A stretch of DNA of 64,000 nt from Cytophagales bacterium (GCA_033344775.1 JAWPMT010000002.1:962685-1026684); one strand, 5' to 3'. Positions 8,251 to 16,950 are shown, counted from the stretch's first letter. The notes: generated by a model not told the origin, from the sequence alone. Made by a program: numbers and translations.

Positions 8251-11076
8251 CTAAAACTGAAGAAGGAATTCGACCAGGTTTTCGTTAGCGCTTAAGCCAA
8301 GTTTTTTCCGCAACCGATATCGATGATTTTCCACGGCTCTCAAAGAGATATTGAGCAATGGGGCAATTTCTTTGGAGGTAAGATTCAAATGAAGGTAGGC
8401 GCAAATGCGCAGGTCACTTTGCGTTAAATCTGGAAACTGCTCTTTCATGCGTTTGAAAAAGTTATTGTGGGCCTGATCAAAATTTACCTCGAAAGCCTCC
8501 CATTCTACTCCTTTATTCAGGTTCTTATTGACCAAATCGATGATTCTATCAAAGCTATTTCTCTGGTGGACTTGCAGTTCGTTCTTTTTTAAGGTTTCCA
8601 GTGCGTTTCGTACTTCAATAAGCGTTTCATTTCGTTGCTTTACGTGAAAAGTATGGTTAGCCAGTTCCTTGCTCTTGTTTTCAAGTCTCAACTGCAAGTT
8701 TTGGTTTTGAAGCTTCACCAATTCATTCTGCTTCTTCTCCTCTAATTCCTTTTTTTCCTTTTCTAACTTCTCCTGTTGTTTTCGGAAATACCGGTCACGT
8801 TTGATTACATAAGATCTCCGTATTACCACCAAAACAAATAGCATTGAGAGGATGTATGCATATATGGCCCACTGAGAAACATACCACGGAGGTGAGATTA
8901 TAAAATTTAACTCGGTTGTCTCAAACGGTTGGCCGTAAGCATCTACTCCTGTAATATGTAATCGGTAGTCTCCCCAGGGGAGCCGATTGAATACCACCTC
9001 CGAGACATCTGAGTAGCTACTCCATTCATAGTCATAACCTTCCAGGAACGTAGAATAGCCAATCCCATCAGAAGGGTATAAGGGGACTGAAAAATCGACT
9101 CGAATTGAATTTTCCCTGCCATCGTAGGGTATTTCCACGAGAGTTGTTCCTATTTTAATTTTTCGACCAAGGTGATCCTCGATGTTGTTGATGAAAATCT
9201 TACCTCTGTAACGTTCCGAAAAATCTTGATTTGGATCCAGAAGCAGAAACCCCTCCTCAAGGCAGACAAGGTGCAAACCATTTGACAGAGGGACAATATT
9301 TTCGTAAGAATCCACCATCCCATAGCTAGCATGTCCCAGGTTTAAGACTACTTTCTTACTGATGTTATTGTCATCAATCTCGAAAAGGGCGGCGTTATTT
9401 GAATCAATAAACCAGTAGTAGCCATCCGAAGATTCCACTATCCGCTTGGCATTTGCAGACACACCCAATGCATTATTGAGCTTATCATAAGCGATAATTC
9501 GATCCTGCAAGTCATCATAAGTCCACAATCCGTTTCCGGAGGTAAACACAACACGATTCTGTATGCTGAAGACATGGGAATGTGTATTGAGTCGAAAACC
9601 TTGATCTCTTCCTAGATAGACTTGCTCTTTTACTGTGTCAGATTCAATTTTCAACCGGTAAATTCCTTTTCTACTATGGCTGGCCCAAATGTTGCCCTGA
9701 AAATCGACTTCAATGTATTTTAGCGGTTCGGCAAACCCTTTGAGTCTTTGACTTTCCTTCCACCCTGTGGCGTCCTCTTTATCCAATACAATGATGTCCG
9801 CATAGGTCCCCCCAATGAGCGTTTTCTCACTCAGGTAATCAAAAGTTGTGCCACCTGAAACCTCGGAAACTTTCCTCAGTACGTTATTCTTAAAAGAGAA
9901 AGTACCATTGGTATGTCCTATCAGCAACTCACCGTCCAACACTCGCAGGGTCCAAACCTGACCCTGAGTCTCTGGAATCATACTGAAGTCACCTAACCTG
10001 TAGCTGATATGGTCATCCGGGACCCTTGCGCGATAAAGACCCTGGTTAGAGCCTATAAAAAGATAATCACCAAACAGGGCGGCATCATGGACGGCACCAA
10101 TAGGATTAGATTCTGATGTGATAGGAACAAATGGAAAGTGAAATTGAATGAAACTTAGCCCCTGGTCATGGGTAACCCAAATATTGCCCTTACCATCTGT
10201 ACACAGGCCAAGAACAGTATTATTCTTGAGGGAATTTTCAGCATTAAGATGCCTGACAATTTTTCCTAATTGATCAACAAAATACACCCCATCGGTAATG
10301 GTTCCAAGTACAAATAAACCGCCAACCTTCACACCGTGATTGATCTGCTTTTTACTCAGAACTTGATTAGCCTCGCAATCCCAAATAGCAAGACCTTCAT
10401 TCGTCCACCGGTAAAGGCCTGACGTTCCTGATCCCAATATATAACCTCCATTATGGTCGGCAAGTACGACTTTTACTTCCTCACCATTTAGTAAATGGGA
10501 ATTCTCCACAGGTTCAAACCTCCCATTCACCAATTTCACCAAACCTCCCACGAAACTTTGTGCTACCAGTTGGTCTCCAGCTTCAAGTAGAAACAGAATA
10601 CCTCCATGGGGTTTAACGATATCGACCTGTTGACTATGGAGATCATAGATAAAGACTGTACCAAAGGATTGGAAGAATACCTTATCCTCTTTCACGATAA
10701 TCTTCCAGATTTCCTCATTGTGAAACTCAAAATCTTCCAGGTCTTGCGATAGTGAGAAATAGCCTAGTTCTCCATTTGAGTATCTTTCCCAATAACCAAA
10801 CTCTTCATATCCACCTGAATAGACCCGATCATTGGCATCAACCTTAATGGATCTTATCAATCCTTTATCAGGCAATTCCTTTAGCGACCACTCGTCTCCA
10901 TCCGCGATCAGGAGCCCGGCATGATTCCCCACAAACACGTACCCACGAGAGTCGACATCCACACTCCAGTTTTTACTGGAAGCACCGTATGCTACCCGAT
11001 CATAAGTCGTGATGATCGGCACAATGTTCTGGGCCAGTGAGACATTGAAAGATAAAAGGAATAAATATTTCCACAT
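8251..11076 (-). CDS. SusR-like transmembrane regulator (propeller, Y_Y_Y, HTH)
   Basis: A 941-residue one-component sensor. A signal peptide is followed by many two-component-regulator propeller repeats, recognisable by segments such as GKGNIWVTHDQGLSFIQ and YGASSKNWSVDVDSRGYVFVG. Next come a Y_Y_Y Ig-like domain (about 640-730, ending PWGDYRLHITGVDAYG), one membrane helix (about 730-755), a basic and glutamate-rich coiled coil (about 760-840) and a LuxR/GerE-type helix-turn-helix at the C-terminus (SDLRICAYLHLNLTSKEIAPLL, RAVENHRYRLRKKLGL). There is no histidine kinase or receiver module, so this is the SusR-type layout, in which a periplasmic ligand directly controls a cytoplasmic DNA-binding domain. 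It lies directly upstream of susC in the same direction and is the likely activator of the locus. Confidence 0.88.
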   Translation of the reverse strand: MWKYLFLLSFNVSLAQNIVPIITTYDRVAYGASSKNWSVDVDSRGYVFVGNHAGLLIADGDEWSLKELPDKGLIRSIKVDANDRVYSGGYEEFGYWERYSNGELGYFSLSQDLEDFEFHNEEIWKIIVKEDKVFFQSFGTVFIYDLHSQQVDIVKPHGGILFLLEAGDQLVAQSFVGGLVKLVNGRFEPVENSHLLNGEEVKVVLADHNGGYILGSGTSGLYRWTNEGLAIWDCEANQVLSKKQINHGVKVGGLFVLGTITDGVYFVDQLGKIVRHLNAENSLKNNTVLGLCTDGKGNIWVTHDQGLSFIQFHFPFVPITSESNPIGAVHDAALFGDYLFIGSNQGLYRARVPDDHISYRLGDFSMIPETQGQVWTLRVLDGELLIGHTNGTFSFKNNVLRKVSEVSGGTTFDYLSEKTLIGGTYADIIVLDKEDATGWKESQRLKGFAEPLKYIEVDFQGNIWASHSRKGIYRLKIESDTVKEQVYLGRDQGFRLNTHSHVFSIQNRVVFTSGNGLWTYDDLQDRIIAYDKLNNALGVSANAKRIVESSDGYYWFIDSNNAALFEIDDNNISKKVVLNLGHASYGMVDSYENIVPLSNGLHLVCLEEGFLLLDPNQDFSERYRGKIFINNIEDHLGRKIKIGTTLVEIPYDGRENSIRVDFSVPLYPSDGIGYSTFLEGYDYEWSSYSDVSEVVFNRLPWGDYRLHITGVDAYGQPFETTELNFIISPPWYVSQWAIYAYILSMLFVLVVIRRSYVIKRDRYFRKQQEKLEKEKKELEEKKQNELVKLQNQNLQLRLENKSKELANHTFHVKQRNETLIEVRNALETLKKNELQVHQRNSFDRIIDLVNKNLNKGVEWEAFEVNFDQAHNNFFKRMKEQFPDLTQSDLRICAYLHLNLTSKEIAPLLNISLRAVENHRYRLRKKLGLSANENLVEFLLQF

Positions 11077-11259
11077 GGAGCTATAAATCTAAAGCTTCAC
11101 GGAAAGTGAACAAAACAGCGTCGGAAATATCTGGCAATTTGTAATTTCTGACGTTTCTTTGTCAGTTTGACTAAAGTGTCATGTAAGAGTTTCAATAAAC
11201 CGAGGACCTGTCCTTGTGTCTTGTCCTGCAATAGGTTTACACAATTGTGATAACCCAAA

Positions 11260-11358
11260 ATGGATGAAAACAAGAATTTAAGAATTAGAAATGGTATTGA
11301 GTTAACGATGGCGGAGGGTCATCAGATGATTCAGGAATACCTAGCTGGTGGCATCTAA
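11260..11358 (+). CDS. Short ORF, 32 residues, possibly 5' part of a broken gene
   Basis: An ATG-started frame encodes MDENKNLRIRNGIELTMAEG, then HQMIQEYLAGGI and a stop. The amino-acid usage looks protein-like. The tail (EGHQMIQEYLAGG) loosely resembles the first helix of helix-turn-helix proteins that accompany insertion sequences, but this is only a resemblance. It overlaps the following frame (from 11348) by 11 bp in a different phase. The pair could therefore be one frameshifted gene, two fused remnants, or a real leader peptide. Confidence 0.3.
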   Translation: MDENKNLRIRNGIELTMAEGHQMIQEYLAGGI

Positions 11359-11674
11359 GACCGGAATTCTAATGACGGGATTTCCTGATCCTGCCTTAAA
11401 CCAACTTCGTGAAAAGTTGAGGATTCGATTTAAAGCATGTAAGCTTCAACATTCCATTTATGCACACTATACGCTAAAAACTGTACATAGTACAGTCATG
11501 AGATTCGGTAATCAACTGGATAACAAATCGGCACTTCTTGAGTTCGTAGAGAAGCATAAAAACACGGATATTGGTTTTTTAAGGGTCGGGAATATGGAGC
11601 TGGCAGGAAATGATTGGTATCAGAGGAAACAAAAGACAGTGACGATTGGAACGTTCAATTTAGCCAAGAAATAA
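11348..11674 (+). CDS. Hypothetical protein, possible 2H-phosphoesterase-like fragment
   Basis: This 108-residue frame begins at GTG; an ATG lies 8 codons in, at 11372. The central segment AHYTLKTVHSTVMRF contains an H-S-T-V tetrad of the kind seen in 2H phosphoesterases (2'-5' RNA ligase-like proteins), and the later ELAGNDWY segment fits the C-terminal half of such proteins. Family members carry two such motifs in roughly 170-190 residues. Only one is seen here, so this may be the 3' half of a decayed gene. The assignment is tentative. It is isolated on the plus strand at the left border of the accessory patch. Confidence 0.4.
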   Translation: MASKTGILMTGFPDPALNQLREKLRIRFKACKLQHSIYAHYTLKTVHSTVMRFGNQLDNKSALLEFVEKHKNTDIGFLRVGNMELAGNDWYQRKQKTVTIGTFNLAKK

Positions 11675-11748
11675 AACGGTTTCTATCGTTGTTGACAAAT
11701 GAAATTTCGTCAGGTTACATATACTAGTAGGCATTATTAATTTAAGTT

Positions 11749-11780
11749 CAAAGAAAAACCCCTCAGATTGCTCAGAGGGG
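11749..11780 (-). terminator. Intrinsic terminator of the DUF6261 gene
   Basis: A CCCCTC (11759-11764) and GAGGGG (11775-11780) stem closes a 10-base loop. On the minus strand it is followed by a T-rich run (complement of 11749-11758). It lies about 28 bp after the DUF6261 stop. Confidence 0.75.
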
Positions 11781-11807
11781 ACTATTGCTACATTATTGGG
11801 GTTAAGC

Positions 11808-12560
11808 TTAAATCACTGCGATCTCTTCTTCTGTGATTTCATTGCTGGTAGTATCCGATTCATTACGGGTCTTGCGCGTTCGGGCCACAGACATGATCGA
11901 AGCGGTGATGACGTTAAATCGTGCGATCAGATCCGTGTAAGTCCCCGGATTGACCTCTTCCAGCACATTGATGGCATCGATCAGGACATTGACATGTGTG
12001 ACTGCTTTCTTTTTGGCTTCACCCATCGTGGGGTAGGTTTTCTGGCTGTCTACATCCAGGCGCGTGATGTACTTCTCGGAGAACTCCTGCTGCGCTTGTT
12101 TAAGTTCCGTGTAAATATCATTGACACCCATCGTTGCCAGGGCCGTTTGATGATTTGCTTTGTCCAGTTCAGTAAACAAGGCTTCTAGCCGACCACTTTG
12201 GGCCACATAGCCCAGGGCATAAAGGGTGGTGCCCGCTTTTTCGATTACTGGCCATACGGCCGCATGCGCTTGAACCAGCGCAACATCTCTTCGGCGTTTG
12301 GTTGCATCTACCATGTCCCTGAATCCGATGAACAAGTCATCCCTCACCGCATCCAACTCAGCCACCTCATTGACCAGTGTGTTTACCCGGACGGCCGTAA
12401 TGGCATCACTGAGTCGAGACACATCTTCTCTGAGCAGCCCCGTCACCACATTAAGGAAAGCGTCCGACGATTCCGTAACCGGAATGATTTCAAGATAGCT
12501 GTTGATGGTTTCTACCAGTTCTGCAGGTAGGAGTAAGCTTGTTCTTAGCTTATTAAGCAT
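11808..12560 (-). CDS. DUF6261 family protein
   Basis: A 250-residue soluble, helical protein without signal peptide or membrane segment. The start MLNKLRTSLLLPAELVETIN and the later LFIGFRDMVDATKRRRD, then VWPVIEKAGTTLYALGYVAQSG, match my recollection of DUF6261, a Bacteroidota-restricted family of unknown function that occurs in accessory regions. The C-terminus is acidic (SNEITEEEIAVI). The gene stands alone with its own terminator. About 110 bp upstream of its start begins the nine-unit 41-bp array (12672-13025), which could be its control region. No catalytic residues can be proposed. Confidence 0.75.
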   Translation of the reverse strand: MLNKLRTSLLLPAELVETINSYLEIIPVTESSDAFLNVVTGLLREDVSRLSDAITAVRVNTLVNEVAELDAVRDDLFIGFRDMVDATKRRRDVALVQAHAAVWPVIEKAGTTLYALGYVAQSGRLEALFTELDKANHQTALATMGVNDIYTELKQAQQEFSEKYITRLDVDSQKTYPTMGEAKKKAVTHVNVLIDAINVLEEVNPGTYTDLIARFNVITASIMSVARTRKTRNESDTTSNEITEEEIAVI

Positions 12561-12671
12561 AATTGTTCTTAGTTATTTGTTTGAAAAATGATTTTGCTGA
12601 AAACAGTTGTTTTGTAGTTGCTTTCAATAATATCAACGATGAGGGACGATGATAGTTACGTCTTCCAAAAG

Positions 12672-13025
12672 AATTTTTCACCTGAAAAGTGGGAGTGAGG
12701 CGCAACCAGAAGTTTTTTAGGTTACAAAACCGAGATTGATCGTAAAAAGAAAATGAGCAAGGCCACCAAACTCAGAGGAGTGTAAAAAAGAATTCTTTTA
12801 GCCTATAAAACTTGAACAGGATCGTTTTTAGAAATATGCCGGACCATAAAACCCAGATCAGCTCCAAAAAGAAATTGAAAGGGAGGATAAAAATGAGATC
12901 AATCCGAAGAAGAATTCTTTTTGGGTTCTAAAACTCAGATGAGTCTATAAAAGAATTCTTGTAGACCGTAAATGTGGGAGTGGGGTGGGGAAGAAATTTT
13001 TAGGAGGTCATTACGTCTCAGATGG
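12672..13025. repeat. Degenerate tandem array, nine units of about 38-41 bp
   Basis: Cutting after each (A)AAAG gives consecutive units at 12672-12709, 12710-12749, 12750-12790, 12791-12831, 12832-12871, 12872-12912, 12913-12953, 12954-12993 and a partial 12994-13025. Unit lengths are 38, 40, 41, 41, 40, 41, 41 and 40. Each unit tends to start AAwTyTTTTrGG, carries TAAAACTCAGA-like sequence in the middle and ends AAAAG. The junctions form the palindrome AAAAGAATTCTTTT (perfect at 12786-12799, near-perfect at several others). A 41-bp period cannot be coding in one frame. It lies between the DUF6261 gene and the NACHT gene and reads like a protein-binding or structural array. No CRISPR-like constant repeat with variable spacer exists. 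Confidence 0.7.
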
Positions 13026-13096
13026 TCATCCCGGCGATCAAAGTAGGTTTGAGATTGGCAATGTAAAGTTCATTGATCTGCCGGGATCTCATAAAA
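13026..13096 (-). repeat. REP-like palindromic unit, copy 1
   Basis: The unit begins GTCATCCCGGCGATCA and ends TTGATCTGCCGGGATCTCA, with the two ends mutually complementary, so it can fold into a long hairpin. It is repeated in inverted orientation at 13254-13326. The ends are conserved between the copies while the middle differs. Confidence 0.65.
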
Positions 13097-13253
13097 TGGG
13101 AGTCGATGCTATAGTTTATTGAATTTCCCCTTCGCGGGCCGTGGCACTCGCTTAATTCAGGTCATCACGGTAAAAGTTCGTGTTTTGCAAATATTATATT
13201 GATGTGATGCCAGGCAGTCTTGCGGAATCTCAAGGTTTGATAGTTAGTCTTCC

Positions 13254-13326
13254 TTTTATGAGATTCCGGCAGATCAATTTACACTGAATAAACTCGGATA
13301 GACATTGCACTGATCGCCGGAATGAC
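13254..13326 (+). repeat. REP-like palindromic unit, copy 2 (inverted)
   Basis: This is the mirror copy of 13026-13096. TTTTATGAGATTCCGGCAGA pairs with the 13072-13096 arm with one mismatch in 25 bases, and TGATCGCCGGAATG pairs with the start of copy 1. A shorter relative with the same outer ends lies at 21036-21078. The sequence between the two copies (13097-13253) has no coding frame I would support. Confidence 0.65.
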
Positions 13327-13413
13327 GGAAAATAACTATAATTCCCTAGTCTATGAGGTAGATACCAAGTTATTTCCGATATTAGAATACAATTAACGGG
13401 AGTAACTATCTTC

Positions 13414-16400
13414 ATGGACAAGCAAAAAGCCGAACACCTCACCAAACAGATTCCTGGAGCCATCAAAAATGCTGTTGGCTACATTAAGAAAAATTTCGAT
13501 GAAAATGGGCAGGAAATATTGGAGAATACTTCAGGAACACTTGGCTTATTCATCAATTTATTGGGGAAACCGCTGCTGGATAAGTATTTCGATAAACTGG
13601 CCGAAAAGAAACTCGACAACCTTGGCTTCCAGACCTACCTGAAAGCAAGTTTTACGCAAGTGCAGTCCTCCATTCAGGTGGTGGAAAACAGCCTGAAAGA
13701 TTCGTTGGACCCAGAGGGTGTAGTGAAAACGCTACTAGAAGCTTTGGCTTCCGAAGCTGAGCAGTATAAAAAGGAAGATGTGGTTTTACTGTTTCGTCCG
13801 GTTTATCACCCCATGATCGTTCGAATACGGGATGCCGTGGCTAGCGCGCTTCAAGGATTGTCTTCCGAGCGAGACGTCAGTTCTCGATTCAATAGAGACT
13901 TCAATAAAAACATTCATCAATCCATAAATGAAGCATTCGGCGAAGAATACGACACCCATCAACGAGAGATAAAGGAGTATTTACTAGAGGAAAATGAATC
14001 CCAACTGCTCTATGAGACCATTCAAGGTGCCCGCATTGGTTTCAAAGAAGGGGAGGACCTGCTTTATCAGGAAACCTACGGTCATTGGACACCCATCACT
14101 TCGCTGCATCAGATGGATAAAGATAAGGTTGAGAAAGGCCAGCTAAATCTGGTGGATGAGCTAATTGAGCAGTACTTTCATGATGACGATCACTTGAGTA
14201 AAATCCTTTTTTTGATCGCCGATTTCGGTAAGGGTAAATCGGTCTTCATGCGAAACTATGCGGCCAAAATGGCCCGAGACTATATCAGTACCCAGTCTGG
14301 TCTATTTCCGATCTATTTTAATTTGAGGGACTTTAAAAATTTCTCCTCTGTTTCCAAGCTTGGCGTACTTGATGATTTTCTTCAAAAGAAGTATCACCTC
14401 AAGATCGAGGATGCACATTTCCAAAAGAAAAAATATGTCTTTCTGTTCGACTCGCTGGACGAGAGCGGTGAGTTAACTCAGCATGCCATTGAAGAGGTGA
14501 TTCGTTCGGTGAAAGCCATTCAGGACCTGGACCCAACAGAAAGCTTTGACAATCGCTTGATTGTGACTTCCCGACCCATTGGCGACGGTTTAGAATGGCA
14601 GATGAAAAGGCACAGTCCTTACGAAATCCCTAATGAAGAAGGCACAAATATCCCTCAATACATCAGTGTATATGGGTTTACCCCATCGCAATTCAATGAG
14701 TGGATTGCGCAGACATTACGCACTTCGACTGATCTAAAGAATTTGGAGAAAAATACGCTTGGGAAGAAAATCAAAAAAGCACTAGAAGCGGGTGAACTCG
14801 ATCTGCACAAAGAATTGCTGGAAAGTAAAACTTTATCCGAATCAGAATTGAGACGACCCATTTTCGCTTACATGATCTACCAGTTGGTGCTGCACAGCGT
14901 CGATTTTTTGAAGATCGGAAAAATCGGGGTTTACCTTTCCTTTCTCAATTTGCTGACCCGGGAAGCCAAGCCCTACTATGATAAGGACTATCAGGTGGAC
15001 TTGGGTAAAGAACTGGAGTTTCGAAAGCTGCTTCATGCCATCGCTGGCCTGTGGACACTAGAACGACAAAGCGGCAGGCAGGGATTGTTGAAAAAGGCAG
15101 ACATCTGTCGGGCCATCAAAGGTAAACTGATCCACAAAGAAGACGACAAAGTATTGGAGCAGAACAAAGGCAGCGATGCGGTAGACATACATTTTCTGTC
15201 TCACTCCTATTTTGGCGAAAATCAAAATGAGTTGCATTTTCAGCACCAGTCTTTCGCAGAAATCTTATTGGCGGAGTATTACCTCAAGGTCTTTCTCAAA
15301 TTTGCTTTGGATGAGGAAAGAGATATTGATCAAGTCCGGGCAAAGTTACTCATAGGCAAACCTACGGATCAAACCATCGAGTTTCTAAAAGAAATGTTGG
15401 TGTTATTCAGAGACGTATCAGGTTCGAAAGCGACTACTGATGTGATTGAAAAAAGGAGGTTGTTGTTTCCGTTAGTGGCTTCATTGACCTTGACAAAAGA
15501 TAATCCATTCTATTGTGCATCGCTTGACTATCAGTGGTACCAACAAATAAAGATCGATGAATACACGAAAGTACCACCTAAAGAACTATTGAAACAATGG
15601 CCCATCAATGAGGAAGTTATTCAGGAAGTAGTGGAATTAGCGGCTGACATTCTCAAATCCAAAACCACGATGCTGCAAACCGAAGCAGACCCCAAAACCA
15701 GTTTGTATCACCATGAACTCATTTCTCTTGGAGATAAGACTTTGAATCAGGTCATGAATCCGATGGATAAATGGTTGGCTTTGTTAGTTGGGAATACGCT
15801 ATTTAATGATGAAGAAAATCGACAGTTTTTTAATCGAGAGTTGAAAATACCTTATCGATCTATATTAAATCTGATAGAGGGGTACAACTATGCTTATGAA
15901 AGTGCGTGTCCAGAATGGGCTATAGGTTGCTTTCTAGGGATTGACTTTAGTTCTGAAAATGAAAATACTATTGAGTACAAAAACTTATCAAGATTGGATT
16001 TCTCTTTTGGCTATTTTAATCACGTTTCTATCAAAAATTGTGTGGTTGCAGGTGCAAATTTTTCAAATTGTAAATTTTATAATTCGGATATCTACCACTG
16101 TAATATTGAGGCTTCAATTTTAAAGGATTTAGTCATTGAAAATGACGAAGATGAACTCTTTGCAATCCAGTTTAGTCTGATAAATTGTTCTATCGGAAAT
16201 GGACTGCTATTTCCTAAACTTTTATCAGATCAATTAGGGGAATCCGATATATTTTTTACTGATAATCGTCCTCGTAAAACCCGGATTGAGATTAACGATA
16301 ATTTTACGAGTTTTTCAATTTCGAATTTTAGGCGTTTATCAGGGGTATTCAGCCATTTGATCCATCATCGTAATATATCTGTAGAGAAAATCCTTGGTGC

Positions 16401-16470
16401 GTTTGTATTCTCTGGAACAGTTGGACCGCAATTGAAAAAGAATTTTGAAGATTTCTTGAGAAAAATTTGA
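13414..16470 (+). CDS. NACHT-type STAND NTPase with pentapeptide-like C-terminus; putative defence gene
   Basis: A 1018-residue protein. Residues about 1-260 are a helical N-terminal region I cannot assign. A P-loop lies at about 269-277 (ADFGKGKSV) and the Walker B at about 341-350 (VFLFDSLDES), with a sensor-like TSRP about 25 residues later, the pattern of NACHT NTPases. Long helical linkers follow to about 850, then a stretch with pentapeptide-like spacing (LSRLDFSFGYFNHVSIKNC, VAGANFSNCKFYNSDIYHC; about 855-905). Bacterial NACHT proteins of this layout include anti-phage STAND systems, where the C-terminus senses and the N-terminus kills. Here that role is inferred from architecture and from the accessory setting beside a tRNA. 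The last 650 bp or so are visibly more AT-rich than the rest. Confidence 0.8.
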   Translation: MDKQKAEHLTKQIPGAIKNAVGYIKKNFDENGQEILENTSGTLGLFINLLGKPLLDKYFDKLAEKKLDNLGFQTYLKASFTQVQSSIQVVENSLKDSLDPEGVVKTLLEALASEAEQYKKEDVVLLFRPVYHPMIVRIRDAVASALQGLSSERDVSSRFNRDFNKNIHQSINEAFGEEYDTHQREIKEYLLEENESQLLYETIQGARIGFKEGEDLLYQETYGHWTPITSLHQMDKDKVEKGQLNLVDELIEQYFHDDDHLSKILFLIADFGKGKSVFMRNYAAKMARDYISTQSGLFPIYFNLRDFKNFSSVSKLGVLDDFLQKKYHLKIEDAHFQKKKYVFLFDSLDESGELTQHAIEEVIRSVKAIQDLDPTESFDNRLIVTSRPIGDGLEWQMKRHSPYEIPNEEGTNIPQYISVYGFTPSQFNEWIAQTLRTSTDLKNLEKNTLGKKIKKALEAGELDLHKELLESKTLSESELRRPIFAYMIYQLVLHSVDFLKIGKIGVYLSFLNLLTREAKPYYDKDYQVDLGKELEFRKLLHAIAGLWTLERQSGRQGLLKKADICRAIKGKLIHKEDDKVLEQNKGSDAVDIHFLSHSYFGENQNELHFQHQSFAEILLAEYYLKVFLKFALDEERDIDQVRAKLLIGKPTDQTIEFLKEMLVLFRDVSGSKATTDVIEKRRLLFPLVASLTLTKDNPFYCASLDYQWYQQIKIDEYTKVPPKELLKQWPINEEVIQEVVELAADILKSKTTMLQTEADPKTSLYHHELISLGDKTLNQVMNPMDKWLALLVGNTLFNDEENRQFFNRELKIPYRSILNLIEGYNYAYESACPEWAIGCFLGIDFSSENENTIEYKNLSRLDFSFGYFNHVSIKNCVVAGANFSNCKFYNSDIYHCNIEASILKDLVIENDEDELFAIQFSLINCSIGNGLLFPKLLSDQLGESDIFFTDNRPRKTRIEINDNFTSFSISNFRRLSGVFSHLIHHRNISVEKILGAFVFSGTVGPQLKKNFEDFLRKI

Positions 16471-16507
16471 GTTTTCAACGCTAAGTGGATTCTAAACTCT
16501 GTTAACG

Positions 16508-16726
16508 TTAGGGATGCTTCTTCCTCACCCTAAGCCCTTTCACTTCCTCCAAACTCAGACCAGTAGAGTCGGCGATCAGTTGATCATTCAGGCCTTTCCT
16601 TTTGAGTTTTTTAGCGATGTTGACCTTTTCGCTGCCTTTGGCCTGTTCCGCTGCTTCCTTTTTCATCTGTTCCATTTGAACGTAGGGCGGGACGTACCCT
16701 AGTTGGCGCGCGTTTTGAACGCGTGG
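16508..16726 (-). pseudogene. C-terminal stub of an Rpn/PD-(D/E)XK transposase-like protein
   Basis: Reading the minus strand gives an open stretch with no good start: QLGYVPPYVQMEQMKKEAAE followed by KAINIAKKLKRKG-like sequence (actual: SEKVNIAKKLKRKGLNDQLI) and ADSTGLSLEEVKGLRV, then a stop. This is the typical tail of Rpn-family recombination-promoting nucleases (PD-(D/E)XK transposase family): a charged helix, then the short 'LNDQLIADSTGLSLEEV' helical hairpin. The nuclease domain is missing, and the frame is closed by a stop about 70 codons before the end. An internal Met (16675) could in principle start a 55-residue protein, but a decayed remnant is more likely. It supports past mobile-element activity beside the NACHT gene. 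Confidence 0.6.
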
Positions 16727-16950
16727 CTTCTATTAATATAAATAAGCTCTTGGCCTAGGAAATACATTGCTCTTGCTGCGGAATAAAATCGTTTCCAAAA
16801 TCAATACTTGAAAATTCAAACTTTTCGATTCACTAAGCCGAATGTTAATATCCTTTTGTTCTTCAGAAGGGATTTAAATTCAGGCTTTTTGCGTTCTACA
16901 CGGAATTGATGGAATCCTTTAAGCCCCGAATTTGCCCCGATCTAAAACTA

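Noticed and set aside
12672..13025. CRISPR array
   Set aside because: The units vary over their whole length. There is no constant repeat with unique spacers, and no cas genes are nearby.
13230..13466. Minus-strand frame of 78 codons upstream of the NACHT gene
   Set aside because: It crosses the NACHT start codon and a REP-like unit, and its composition is not protein-like.
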